Shown piece after piece: positions 8,499-17,047 of a stretch of 64,000 nucleotides of DNA. How positions within the stretch are numbered: the stretch's first letter is position 1; each line of letters begins with the position of its first letter. The stretch is taken from NCBI GenBank assembly GCA_029865945.1, contig JARXAH010000093.1:1-64000 (forward strand), given 5' to 3'. This DNA is from Bacteriovoracaceae bacterium (lineage in GTDB: Bacteria > Bdellovibrionota > Bacteriovoracia > Bacteriovoracales > Bacteriovoracaceae). A program made the position numbers and the translations under genes. Under the pieces are notes generated by a model, which was given only the letters and a program-made list of their open reading frames with translations, had not been told where the DNA came from and searched no databases.

Positions 8499-10016
8499 AT
8501 GAAAATTTTAATTACCGCCGATATATTGTTAGAAAAGTGGCAATTTTTTCTCCAGCGTTTTGTGCTGTATTTTGGATTTTTGCTTATCCCGCTTTGGATT
8601 AATCGAATCGTGGAGATCTCGCCAATATTTCAGTTGACTGTGCTACTCTTGTATATCGTATTTCTTTTTGGGCAATTTTATTTGCTCGCAAAAGAAGTGG
8701 ATCATCGTCTTAAAATTTCGGTGAGGGCCCAGTCTTCCACGGATAGAATTCTCTATCGACTTGTCATCGGTCAGTCTTTTTTTCTCATCTATTTTTTTCT
8801 TCTTAACTATATTCCGGAAGAAATATACCGACATTTTTTTTGGGCCACTTGGGCCGCCATGGGACTATTTTATTCATGGCCGACGAGAGGAAAGATCATT
8901 CAAGAAGGATTATCAACGGATTTAAATGAGTTTCGTTTTTTAGATGGATTTGAAAAAACGATTTTAGTCTTACTTATTTCCACTTGTATTTTAAGTATTC
9001 CCTCGATTCCAAAATTTGAATCTTTTGAAACCTTGCGGCTCTACCTAGACCCAACTCAGAGGCTATCTGATTTTTATTTTCATTTTGTTGGCCACGTTCT
9101 CTTTCCTTTTACTAATTTTCCTTCACTCTATTTTTATGGTTGGAATGTTTACCTGTATTTATTTTCTACAACGGTGCTCTTGCTTTCGAGTTATTGTTTA
9201 TTTCGATTTTTCTTTTCTCGGCGTCTTTCCCTCCTTGGACTCTACGCCATCATTTCTTCTTGGGCCTTTAGTAAAACGTTGCAAAACAATTATTACTCCC
9301 TTCTCGTAGGATCTTTTGCGGTTCTCTATATTTGGTCTCTTTATTGGGCATCAAGGGCCGGCAATTATCGCTCAGGCCTCATTGTGGGATCAGTCCTTTT
9401 ATGGGGAGTTTGGATTGATCATTCCATATTTTTGCTCTGGCCGATTACGGTCGTTTACTTCTGGTTTTGGGGATTGAGGTCGTCCCATGCGTGGTTTAAA
9501 CAGCATTTTTATAAGTATACCTTGTTTAGTTTTATCGTTTCACTTTTGGTACTTTTAGATCATGGTATTGGGCTTAAGTTTTCTTCGTGGGATGATTGGA
9601 TAATATTGAAAAATACTTTAATTTTTGTTTTTCTACAAAAATCCTTTCTCTATATCAGCATTGTAGGTATTGGCCTACTTATTCTTACCAAATTTTATCC
9701 CTGGATTGACCGGCAGGCGCAATTTTTGAATCAAGAAAACAAATTTACGGATTTAATTATCATTACTTCTTTTTTCTTAGTGTTGGGCCTTCTCTTTTAT
9801 CATGATTATATTTCTAGTTATTTATTTATTACACTTTTAACATTTTTTTCATTGGTGCCATTGGAAATTCTCTTTAGAAATTTGCAATCACTTCGCTCGC
9901 AAAGAAATTTAATTTTCGTCACTTATATTCTCATTTGTCTTTTTGATTCCCACCTTGAAGGACGGGTAAAGATTTTAATCAATGGCCTGGCACAACTTGG
10001 AATAAGGGGTAATTAA
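8499..10016 (+). CDS. Polytopic membrane protein of unknown function
   Basis: About 505 residues with roughly eleven hydrophobic segments spread over the whole length (FVLYFGFLLIPLWI; FQLTVLLLYIVFLFG; FFLIYFFLLNYI; TILVLLISTCILSI; LFSTTVLLLSSYCLF and more), so it is an inner-membrane protein. Topology resembles polyprenol-linked glycosyltransferases or O-antigen-type membrane proteins, but I see no diagnostic motif and leave it unnamed. A TTG at 8472 would add nine residues; I prefer the ATG at 8499 because the extension is not protein-like, but neither start has a clear ribosome site. It is divergent from fliD and overlaps rlmE by one base (TAATG). Confidence 0.7.
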   Translation: MKILITADILLEKWQFFLQRFVLYFGFLLIPLWINRIVEISPIFQLTVLLLYIVFLFGQFYLLAKEVDHRLKISVRAQSSTDRILYRLVIGQSFFLIYFFLLNYIPEEIYRHFFWATWAAMGLFYSWPTRGKIIQEGLSTDLNEFRFLDGFEKTILVLLISTCILSIPSIPKFESFETLRLYLDPTQRLSDFYFHFVGHVLFPFTNFPSLYFYGWNVYLYLFSTTVLLLSSYCLFRFFFSRRLSLLGLYAIISSWAFSKTLQNNYYSLLVGSFAVLYIWSLYWASRAGNYRSGLIVGSVLLWGVWIDHSIFLLWPITVVYFWFWGLRSSHAWFKQHFYKYTLFSFIVSLLVLLDHGIGLKFSSWDDWIILKNTLIFVFLQKSFLYISIVGIGLLILTKFYPWIDRQAQFLNQENKFTDLIIITSFFLVLGLLFYHDYISSYLFITLLTFFSLVPLEILFRNLQSLRSQRNLIFVTYILICLFDSHLEGRVKILINGLAQLGIRGN

Positions 10017-10609
10017 TGGCCTTCAAAGTAAAAGATCATTTTTTTCATAAAGCTAAGAGTGAAAACTATTTGGCGCGCAGTGTTTATAAATTGTCTGAAA
10101 TTAATGACCGATTTCAAATTTTAAAACCTGGACAACTTGTTTTAGATTTAGGTTACCATCCTGGATCATGGTCGCAATACGCATCAGAAATGGTGGGCAA
10201 TGAAGGATTGGTCGTGGGAATTGATCTTTATCCCATAAATGAAAAATTAGTTCCCGTAAAAAATATTCGCCTCTTCGAAAAAGATATTTTTGATTTAAAA
10301 GGGCCGCAAGATTTAAACGTAGATCAAAAATTTGATATTGTCTTATCTGATATGGCACCCAATACTTCAGGCATTAAGACAGTAGACCAACTGAAAAGTT
10401 TATCCTTAGTTGAGTCCATCTTCGAATTACTCCCGAAATTATTAATTCCCAAGGGACACTTACTGATCAAAGTTTTTGAATCTCAAGGAGCGCAAGATTT
10501 TTTAAAGCAGCAGAAAAAATTATTCAAAGAATTTCATTATCTTCGTCCGGAAGCGACCAGGAAAACAAGTAAAGAGTATTTTGTCATCGGAAAAGGGTAC
10601 AGCGGATGA
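10016..10609 (+). CDS. rlmE: 23S rRNA (uridine-2552 2'-O) methyltransferase
   Basis: Methylates U2552 in the A loop of 23S rRNA with SAM, a late 50S assembly step. The 197-residue protein fits the RrmJ/FtsJ family. It has ARSVYKLSEINDRF (first catalytic Lys), the SAM loop VLDLGYHPGSWSQYA, the acidic VVGIDLYP, the LSDMAPNTSG motif (catalytic Asp), LLIKVFESQG (Lys) and RKTSKEYFVIGKGY (Glu), so the K-D-K-E tetrad is complete. The usual GAAPGGWSQ loop is GYHPGSWSQ here. The start overlaps the previous stop by one base and its own stop overlaps the next ATG (ATGA), which indicates a coupled operon. Confidence 0.93.
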   Translation: MAFKVKDHFFHKAKSENYLARSVYKLSEINDRFQILKPGQLVLDLGYHPGSWSQYASEMVGNEGLVVGIDLYPINEKLVPVKNIRLFEKDIFDLKGPQDLNVDQKFDIVLSDMAPNTSGIKTVDQLKSLSLVESIFELLPKLLIPKGHLLIKVFESQGAQDFLKQQKKLFKEFHYLRPEATRKTSKEYFVIGKGYSG

Positions 10610-11898
10610 AGCGAATCAAGGACCAAGTAAGAGAGCGAGTAAAAAAAATAGGTAAGCATCCAAAGTTTAAAACTGTTGGAATTCCTGTCCTCGTCATTTT
10701 TATTTTATTGGGCATTTTAGTCCCCATTAATAGGTGGCACCAAAATAAATCCATCGAAAATTTTTCTTTTCTAGAACAGGCTAAATTGTCGTCCTATTGG
10801 TTAGACTTAGAGCGTTTGTTGCAAAATTCGTTTGAAGTGGAATCACCTTATTGGCCTTCATTATTTTCATCCGCTGGAGAGCAATACAACGTTAACTATA
10901 CCTACGATTTAGATCTCATGAAATATTTGAAAGACCTTATCTCGCTCTATCCCTCAGATTTTACTTCCGTGGTAGTCATTGAAAATTCCACTGGGCAAAT
11001 TTTAGCGGCCATCGATCATGAACGAAAAACGAATAAATTTGATAAGAAAGTTACCTTTTCGGCCACCTCTCCTGCGGCCAGTTTATTTAAAGTCATTACA
11101 GCTGCGGATGTGATTCAAAACCGAAACGTTTCTTCTATTACCCCGTTTGGATTTTGGGGACGCAAGACTACGCTCTATCGCAATCAATTGCGTGCACAAC
11201 CAAGAGACCGAGAAATTCCCTTTAAAAAAGCTTTTGCGGAGTCAAACAATGTGGTGTTCGGAAAAGCAGCGCTACAATATTCCGACTCGTTAAGTTTATT
11301 TAAAACCGCCGAAAGTTTTGGCTTTAATCGAAATTTAATTGAACTCTTGGATACCGGGAAAAGTTTTTTTCCGCTTGCCGAGAGTGAATATAATTTGGCC
11401 GAGCTTGGCTCTGGCCTCAATACCATGACGATGATTAGTCCCGTGCACGCCGCAAAAATAGCGGCCATCATTGCTAATGGCGGAAAAGATTTTTCCCTTA
11501 AATTGGTCAAGTCAATCACTCAACATTCCAATGGTGCAGAAATTTTTCCACCGCCTGCACCGCCAGAAAAAATGAGAGAAGTGATTACTCCACACACGAC
11601 AGAGGAGCTTCGTATCATGATGAGAGAGGCCGTAGAAAATGGAACCGCTCGCATGATTAGAAAAAAAATGAATCGTAAAATTTATGAGCAACTGGACATG
11701 GGTGGAAAAACGGGACAAATGACTGGCGGAATTCCCCAAGGTAAGCGAGACTGGTTTATTTTATATGCCTCACCAAAAAATGATCCCCAAAAAGGAATTT
11801 CCATCGCCGTCATGCTCGTGAATCAGGAACATTGGTATATCAGATCTGTTTTTTTAGCGATGAAAATTGTAGAACATGTGTATGCTGGCTTGAATTAA
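10606..11898 (+). CDS. Penicillin-binding protein transpeptidase, short class B-like
   Basis: A 430-residue, single-pass inner-membrane protein. The anchor is VGIPVLVIFILLGILVPI at residues 24-41, followed by a periplasmic transpeptidase domain. Active-site motifs are present in order: SLFK near residue 163 (SxxK nucleophile), ESNN near 207 (SxN) and GGKTGQ near 365 (KTG). The residue after KTG is Gln rather than the usual Thr or Ser, which is odd. The region before the transpeptidase domain is much shorter than in PBP2 or PBP3, so this is a stripped-down peptidoglycan cross-linking or remodelling enzyme. It overlaps rlmE by four bases; lepB follows after 49 bases. Confidence 0.85.
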   Translation: MKRIKDQVRERVKKIGKHPKFKTVGIPVLVIFILLGILVPINRWHQNKSIENFSFLEQAKLSSYWLDLERLLQNSFEVESPYWPSLFSSAGEQYNVNYTYDLDLMKYLKDLISLYPSDFTSVVVIENSTGQILAAIDHERKTNKFDKKVTFSATSPAASLFKVITAADVIQNRNVSSITPFGFWGRKTTLYRNQLRAQPRDREIPFKKAFAESNNVVFGKAALQYSDSLSLFKTAESFGFNRNLIELLDTGKSFFPLAESEYNLAELGSGLNTMTMISPVHAAKIAAIIANGGKDFSLKLVKSITQHSNGAEIFPPPAPPEKMREVITPHTTEELRIMMREAVENGTARMIRKKMNRKIYEQLDMGGKTGQMTGGIPQGKRDWFILYASPKNDPQKGISIAVMLVNQEHWYIRSVFLAMKIVEHVYAGLN

Positions 11899-11947
11899 GT
11901 GCAACCCTTTGATAAATTGAACATTTGTAATAATAAAAGAGGTTTTT

Positions 11948-12739
11948 GTGAATAATGTTGAAAACGATAAAGTGAAAAATGAAACTAAGAATTGGAAAAA
12001 TAAATTTGATAAGCAAAATCTTATTAAAGAAAGTAAGTCCTTTATTGTTATTGTGGCCGTTATTTTTTGTTTTAGATCTACTTTTTTTGAGCCATTCAAA
12101 ATTCCGTCTGGATCCATGATTCCAACACTTTTGGTCGGGGACTTTATTTTAGTCAATAAATTTTCCTATGGATTTAAAATTCCTCTCTCCGATTTTTTCG
12201 GTGATCCCATTTATATTACCACGCCAAGTGCACCTGCAAGGGGTGATGTGATTGTATTTAAGTATCCCGTTGATCCCAGTCTTAATTACATTAAGCGTGT
12301 AGTTGGTTTGCCGGGGGATAAAATTAGGCTTATTGATAAGCAAGTTTACGTCAATGGAGAGCCCCTCAATGTGGAATTAATTGATGGAACTCAGTTGCTC
12401 AGCGAATTAAAAATTCAAAACGGTGACTTATCTCTCTATGGTATTCAGCTCTATAAAACAAAAACCGGTGAGCACAACCACTTCATTCAACAAGTGGATG
12501 TGTTGAGCGACCTGTCCAACATGGAAGAAGTGGAAATTCCGGCAGAAAGTTATTTTGTGATGGGAGATAACCGAGATAACTCTCAAGATTCTCGCAAGTG
12601 GGGATTCGTTCCCTTTAAAAATATTAAAGGTCGCGCCATTCTCGTTTGGTTCAATTTAAACATTCCGTGGCCATGGGAAAATGAAAATGCACCGCCCTTT
12701 ATTTTCACACCGTCTCGTATTGGTACGAAAATTCTTTAA
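11948..12739 (+). CDS. lepB: Signal peptidase I
   Basis: Cleaves signal peptides of secreted proteins on the outer face of the inner membrane. The 263-residue protein has one membrane segment (SFIVIVAVIFCFRSTFF). It then has the catalytic Ser in PSGSMIPTLLVGD, box C GDVIVFKYP, the general-base Lys in YIKRVVGLPGDKIR, and the C-terminal signature GDNRDNSQDSRKWGFVP. The start is GTG at 11948 with AGAGGT five bases upstream. The extra segment around residues 150-190 (LLSELKIQNGDLSLYGIQLY) is typical of proteobacterial LepB. It is the last gene of the run from 8.5 kb. Confidence 0.95.
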   Translation: MNNVENDKVKNETKNWKNKFDKQNLIKESKSFIVIVAVIFCFRSTFFEPFKIPSGSMIPTLLVGDFILVNKFSYGFKIPLSDFFGDPIYITTPSAPARGDVIVFKYPVDPSLNYIKRVVGLPGDKIRLIDKQVYVNGEPLNVELIDGTQLLSELKIQNGDLSLYGIQLYKTKTGEHNHFIQQVDVLSDLSNMEEVEIPAESYFVMGDNRDNSQDSRKWGFVPFKNIKGRAILVWFNLNIPWPWENENAPPFIFTPSRIGTKIL

Positions 12740-12900
12740 TCACAGACTCATATCTGACTGCTTTATCATTCTAAGGCTGTAATAGGTAAATTAATTCATA
12801 GTAATTTTTCTAAGCCACCTGTAAAGATGTAGGCACTCATCAATTACTCCTTCCTAATTTTGATTAAACAAGTTACAAGATCCGAAACGGGAGATTTTTT

Positions 12901-13410
12901 ATGAAATTATGGAATTTATTATTAGTTCTATGCACAGTGTCTTTTTCAACGGTAGCTTTTTCTCAAGTGTCAAAGTACCAGGAAATGGCAGTTGATGATC
13001 CTTCTTGTGCTTTAAGTATGATGGATCGGACTATAGATTTAAATCAAGGTGAAGTTGCAAAAGGTGTGGTTGATGTTCATTATATTTTGGACCAACTTCG
13101 CGCGGTTCATTCAAAATATCTTGATAATCGAGACCCGAAAGATCCAAAGAAATATAATAGTTCTAAATTTAGTTTTGAGGAAAAGGCAAAATTTTTTCGT
13201 TCTTTAACGGTTACCTTAACTGACAGTGATGAGAAAGAAGTAATCCTTTATTATCAATCTGCTTTTGATTTTGATTATGTGTTAGAAACTAAAAATGGTG
13301 TCACTGAAAAAGTTTATTTTTCTGTTTGCCCTGGTCATAATGTAACTCTTCATCCTGTTTATTTTTCAATTACAAAAAATAAATCTGAAATTTATTCAAG
13401 ATCTTTTTAG
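12901..13410 (+). CDS. Secreted protein of unknown function
   Basis: A 169-residue protein with a clear Sec signal peptide (MKLWNLLLVLCTVSFSTVAFSQ, cleavage likely after FSQ or AFS). The mature part is hydrophilic and rich in Lys, Asp and Ser, with two cysteines (DDPSCALSMM and FSVCPGHN) that could form a disulfide in the periplasm. The pattern VKYQ...VDVHYILDQLRAVHSKY then strands VTLTDSDEKEVILYYQ suggests a small mixed fold; I do not recognise the family. The start has GGGAGA upstream. It stands alone between lepB and a lipoprotein gene, with 160-190 base gaps either side that contain no other gene I can see. Confidence 0.75.
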   Translation: MKLWNLLLVLCTVSFSTVAFSQVSKYQEMAVDDPSCALSMMDRTIDLNQGEVAKGVVDVHYILDQLRAVHSKYLDNRDPKDPKKYNSSKFSFEEKAKFFRSLTVTLTDSDEKEVILYYQSAFDFDYVLETKNGVTEKVYFSVCPGHNVTLHPVYFSITKNKSEIYSRSF

Positions 13411-13485
13411 GATTTAAACTATTGAAGTAAGTTCTAAGAAAGCAATGAAGCATACTTGAGATAAATATTGAATTATGTTTTTTAC

Positions 13486-13513
13486 AGCACTATCTTATAT
13501 TTTAGGTAGTGCT
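13486..13513. other. Hairpin-forming inverted repeat after the secreted-protein gene
   Basis: AGCACTA and TAGTGCT form seven pairs, extendable to ten with one G-T pair, around an eight-base AT-rich loop, about 75 bases after the stop at 13410. No T run follows on the plus strand, so it is not a standard intrinsic terminator; it may stabilise the mRNA 3' end. Otherwise the 13411-13638 gap shows nothing. Confidence 0.4.
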
Positions 13514-13638
13514 CTAAACTCTGAGGCTTAAAGTCAACTACTTCCTGTTAATTACCTCATAAAATACTCATAAAACTAGAATTCAAAAATCAAAATTTTC
13601 TGATGCTATGTTATTCTTATTATACCAATAGGAATCAC

Positions 13639-14634
13639 GTGAGCTATTTGAAAAAAAACCTAATTTTCTTATCCTTCATATTTGTATTATTTTTTTTCGG
13701 TTGTTCAAAAAAGCCGGAGACCGATCTTTGCGTAATTTTAAAATTAGAAAATTGTCATAACGTAGGAAAATATTCTCACCGCTCAAGCTCGCAATCCATT
13801 CCTTCCATCGGTGCGGCCGCCCAATTTAATCCGGCGAACGTAACTCACGATCGAGGATTTGGAGTGGAGTTGGTCTATCAACCGTCGCAACAACTCGTTT
13901 ATAACTTCGTCGCGGGTACTGGCAAAAGTGGTGCCGCCCTTGTGAGCGCAAAATTAGAAAATTCTTTTTTTAGTAACCGAGTCCCCGAGTTGGACTCAGA
14001 ATATTTAGCACGCAGAAAACTAGATGATCAGTATAAATCAAGCAAGCAAGCACTGGGCTTTAGTATTGCACTCCATAAATCCGCAAATCTCGGACTGGAT
14101 TTAGGAGTCATGGCGAAATATAATCCAGATACAAGCAAAGTTAATCCTGGCGCCGGCCTTGCCCTGCGATTGGGCATTTTCAGTTTTGGTGCTTCCCTCT
14201 ATGCGGATGATTACAAGTTAATATTCAATAATGCCACCTACTGGAATTCTGGATCTCTCTATAGCGATTATTATTTACAAGATGACTATTCTGAAAAATT
14301 TTTAGTGCAAACACTGACAGCGGGGATAAGAATTAAAAATGTATTTTTTGATTTCGGTCAGATAAAAACTAATTATGATTTTTACAATAGCGATCAAGTT
14401 ATTAATTTGTATAGTTCTTCACTGATCATCAAGAGGTGGCTTTTAAGTGCTGCCTATAGAGTAGAAGAATCATCGAATCCCTACTATGATGGAGAAAATT
14501 TGCAGTATAAGACATACAAAAAAGATGCCTTTGGATCGGTTCAGTTTTCACTGGGCAAAGCTGTAGTCCTCATCGCTCAGTACAATTATTTTTTACTAAA
14601 TGAGTTTTCGTTTGGAACGACTATATTTTTTTAA
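13639..14634 (+). CDS. Putative outer-membrane lipoprotein with barrel-like C-terminal part
   Basis: I start it at GTG 13639 (AGGA five bases upstream); the open frame extends to an ATG at 13603 but without a ribosome site. The 331-residue protein then opens VSYLKKNLIFLSF with a hydrophobic run and a Cys in FFFGCSKKPET, close to a lipobox, so lipidation is likely though the -3 to -1 residues are not ideal. The rest alternates short amphipathic strands (LGFSIALHKSANLGLDLGVM; GLALRLGIFSFGASLYAD; VVLIAQYNYF) and ends LNEFSFGTTIFF, an aromatic C-terminus typical of barrels. It converges on mutS2 with a 14-base overlap. Family not recognised. Confidence 0.65.
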   Translation: MSYLKKNLIFLSFIFVLFFFGCSKKPETDLCVILKLENCHNVGKYSHRSSSQSIPSIGAAAQFNPANVTHDRGFGVELVYQPSQQLVYNFVAGTGKSGAALVSAKLENSFFSNRVPELDSEYLARRKLDDQYKSSKQALGFSIALHKSANLGLDLGVMAKYNPDTSKVNPGAGLALRLGIFSFGASLYADDYKLIFNNATYWNSGSLYSDYYLQDDYSEKFLVQTLTAGIRIKNVFFDFGQIKTNYDFYNSDQVINLYSSSLIIKRWLLSAAYRVEESSNPYYDGENLQYKTYKKDAFGSVQFSLGKAVVLIAQYNYFLLNEFSFGTTIFF

Positions 14635-17047
14635 ACTGGATTGTAGTAACCCCATCGCTCTTTTGTAAATCCACAATACCCTCAAGATCACCTTGTTTTT
14701 TTAGAAAAGAGCGAAGCCAATTTTTAAGTATTCCATCTCCGTGGCCATGGATAATTTCTGCGTAAGGCAAATTTTTGGCCATAATGTGTCCACACAAATC
14801 TTGGATTAAATTTTCAAAATCACTGAGGCGCATTCCTCGGCAATCGTGTTTAATTTCTAGTTCCTTATTCGTTTCAATGGTGAAATGAAAAGATTTATTA
14901 GATTTATTTTGGTTTAGTGAAGGATCACTGAGCTTAAGTGTTTGAAGGGGGACGCGAGTACGCATAGATCCTAACGCAATGAGGCCTTGAGCATTCTTGC
15001 CTGTGCCCAAGATTTCAAGCAAAGTAACTTTCTGGTTAAACTGATCACAGAAATATTGTTTCCCCGCTTGCCATTCATCGGTTTCTTGTAGTTCTTTAGA
15101 TGAATTTTGTTGTGAGTTATTGCTTGGTGCACTTAAGGCCGGAAATTGTTCTTTCACCATCTCTGAATAAATTTCAGCTTGGACGACAAAATCACTCACT
15201 TGGTTTTCTATTTTTCTTAGGACCGTTTTTGTAGGAGTAGAATTTTCTTTCACCCAAGAGATCGCTTCATTTTTGATGCGCGCAAGCTCGGACTTCCAAT
15301 CATCCATTTCCTTTTGAAAGCGAAGCTTCATGGATTCTTTTTCTGAGCGAAGCTCCTTGGTCGTTTGATCAATTTTGGTTTTTTGCTCTTGAAAATATTT
15401 TTCTTGAGTAGATTTTTCTGTGATAAGTGATTGCAACAACTGTTCATACTTAATTTGTTGCCCCTCCAGTTGCTTACTCGCTAATGATAAAACTTTGTGT
15501 AGCGGCGGATGTTTCTTGGCAATGTGCTCTGCAATCTCGAGGGCAAAAGAACTTCCTGGTTGACCAAAATGTAATTTGTAGGTTGGCCTTTTTTCTGTTC
15601 CTAAAAATCCCATGTGAGCTGATGCAAACTCCGTGGATTGATGAGCAAAAACTTTTAAGGAGTTGTGGTGAGTTGATAAAAAAGTAAAGGTATTAGGAAA
15701 TTTATTTAACGTAGATAAAATTCCCCAAGCTATGGCCGATGCTTCCTCTGAAGACGTGCTCTTTAAGATTTCATCAATGAAAATTAAATTATCTGTTTGC
15801 AAATTTTCAAGCATCTCTCCATACAATTCCATTTCACTGGCAAAGGAACTTAGGCCTTTAGAAATATCTTGATCGTCTCCCGAAAAATAAATGATATTTT
15901 GAAAAGGATAAATGGAGGCATCGTCCACCGGAATAAATAACCCTTTGGCCACCATGAGATGGATGAGTGAAATGGCCTTGAGAGTAACTGTTTTTCCTCC
16001 CGTATTCGGCCCTGAAATAATAAGAGTCGGTTTTTCTTTACTTAAATAAACATCATTTTTCACAGCGCCTTCAATGAGAGGATGTCTTAGGCCCTCTATT
16101 TTTATTCCTGGAAAATCACTAAGCAGGGGGCGTTTCCAATTTCCCTCCAGCGAGCGAATCGCTTTCGCTTTCACTCCATCGATCACCCTCAGTTGAGCTT
16201 GAATTCGCACAATGGCATAAGCATGTTTATGCATGACTTGAGAATATTGCCACGCCAGTTGATAGAGAATTTGCTCAATTTCTTGTTGCAATTGTTCGCG
16301 CTTCCTAGAGAATTCTTTAAATTCGTGAAGCTCAACGTAGAGAGAAAAACCGGATTCTGAACGCCTGACAATGCTCCCAAGCGCGTGATCAAAAGAATCT
16401 GTTTTGACTAAGATTACATATTTATCATTAATGACGTCCGCTGTTGAACCTTGCCATTTATCTTTTTGCGGATGATGAAAGAGCACTTGCTGAAAAAGTT
16501 TTTTGGCTCGCTCATCACAATCCATCAAAGATTTATATTTGGGTTTCAACAATGGGTGCAAGTGATACTGAATCATTCCGTCGGCGGCAATAAATTCTCG
16601 AATGGATAGCACTAATTGTTTGCGCAATAATTGAAACGTTTCTTGAAACTCTACCGGAAACCAATAAGGTGGACAGTGCTGACGCAGCTCAGACCAAACT
16701 TCGATGGTTGTCACGATTTGATGAATTTCTCCCAAAGAAAACCAGGCCTCTTTTTCTATTCGCGGCCCAGTCTCTTGAAAGGGAAAAGTGGAACTCACCT
16801 TCTGCAGCGGTGTCTGATAAATTTGTGAACCGAGTTGCAAAATTTTTTCGTAAAAAAATCCTAGCTCATTAAACTGTGTGTGCAGTTGAGTTGTCGATTG
16901 ATGAGAGGGCGGCAACTCTAATTCTTTTTTAGTTGTATCAAAGTGAGCATATTTGGTAACTTGAGAGATAAGTTTATACCAGTCGCATTTATTTAAAAAT
17001 GATTCTAAAAAGGGAGAGTTACTCCCTAAAAGATTGAGTCTATTCAT
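14621..17047 (-). CDS. mutS2: MutS2 ATPase with C-terminal Smr domain
   Basis: An 808-residue MutS2: helical core and clamp region, then the ATPase with Walker A GPNTGGKTVTLKAISLIHL (near 345), the following FSGDDQDISKGLSSFASEME, and Walker B LIFIDEILKSTSSEEASAIA with the nearby FLSTHHNSLK. A long coiled region (480-600) leads to the Smr domain: LEIKHDCRGMRLSDFENLI then IIHGHGDGILKNWLRSFLK. MutS2 was first tied to suppression of recombination; in Bacillus it splits collided ribosomes. It starts at ATG 17047, and its 5' end overlaps the divergent NFACT gene by 14 bases. Confidence 0.92.
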   Translation of the reverse strand: MNRLNLLGSNSPFLESFLNKCDWYKLISQVTKYAHFDTTKKELELPPSHQSTTQLHTQFNELGFFYEKILQLGSQIYQTPLQKVSSTFPFQETGPRIEKEAWFSLGEIHQIVTTIEVWSELRQHCPPYWFPVEFQETFQLLRKQLVLSIREFIAADGMIQYHLHPLLKPKYKSLMDCDERAKKLFQQVLFHHPQKDKWQGSTADVINDKYVILVKTDSFDHALGSIVRRSESGFSLYVELHEFKEFSRKREQLQQEIEQILYQLAWQYSQVMHKHAYAIVRIQAQLRVIDGVKAKAIRSLEGNWKRPLLSDFPGIKIEGLRHPLIEGAVKNDVYLSKEKPTLIISGPNTGGKTVTLKAISLIHLMVAKGLFIPVDDASIYPFQNIIYFSGDDQDISKGLSSFASEMELYGEMLENLQTDNLIFIDEILKSTSSEEASAIAWGILSTLNKFPNTFTFLSTHHNSLKVFAHQSTEFASAHMGFLGTEKRPTYKLHFGQPGSSFALEIAEHIAKKHPPLHKVLSLASKQLEGQQIKYEQLLQSLITEKSTQEKYFQEQKTKIDQTTKELRSEKESMKLRFQKEMDDWKSELARIKNEAISWVKENSTPTKTVLRKIENQVSDFVVQAEIYSEMVKEQFPALSAPSNNSQQNSSKELQETDEWQAGKQYFCDQFNQKVTLLEILGTGKNAQGLIALGSMRTRVPLQTLKLSDPSLNQNKSNKSFHFTIETNKELEIKHDCRGMRLSDFENLIQDLCGHIMAKNLPYAEIIHGHGDGILKNWLRSFLKKQGDLEGIVDLQKSDGVTTIQFKKI

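Noticed and set aside
12740-12900. Small RNA or tRNA between lepB and the secreted-protein gene
   Set aside because: No cloverleaf, CCA end or strong hairpin; nothing supportable was seen.
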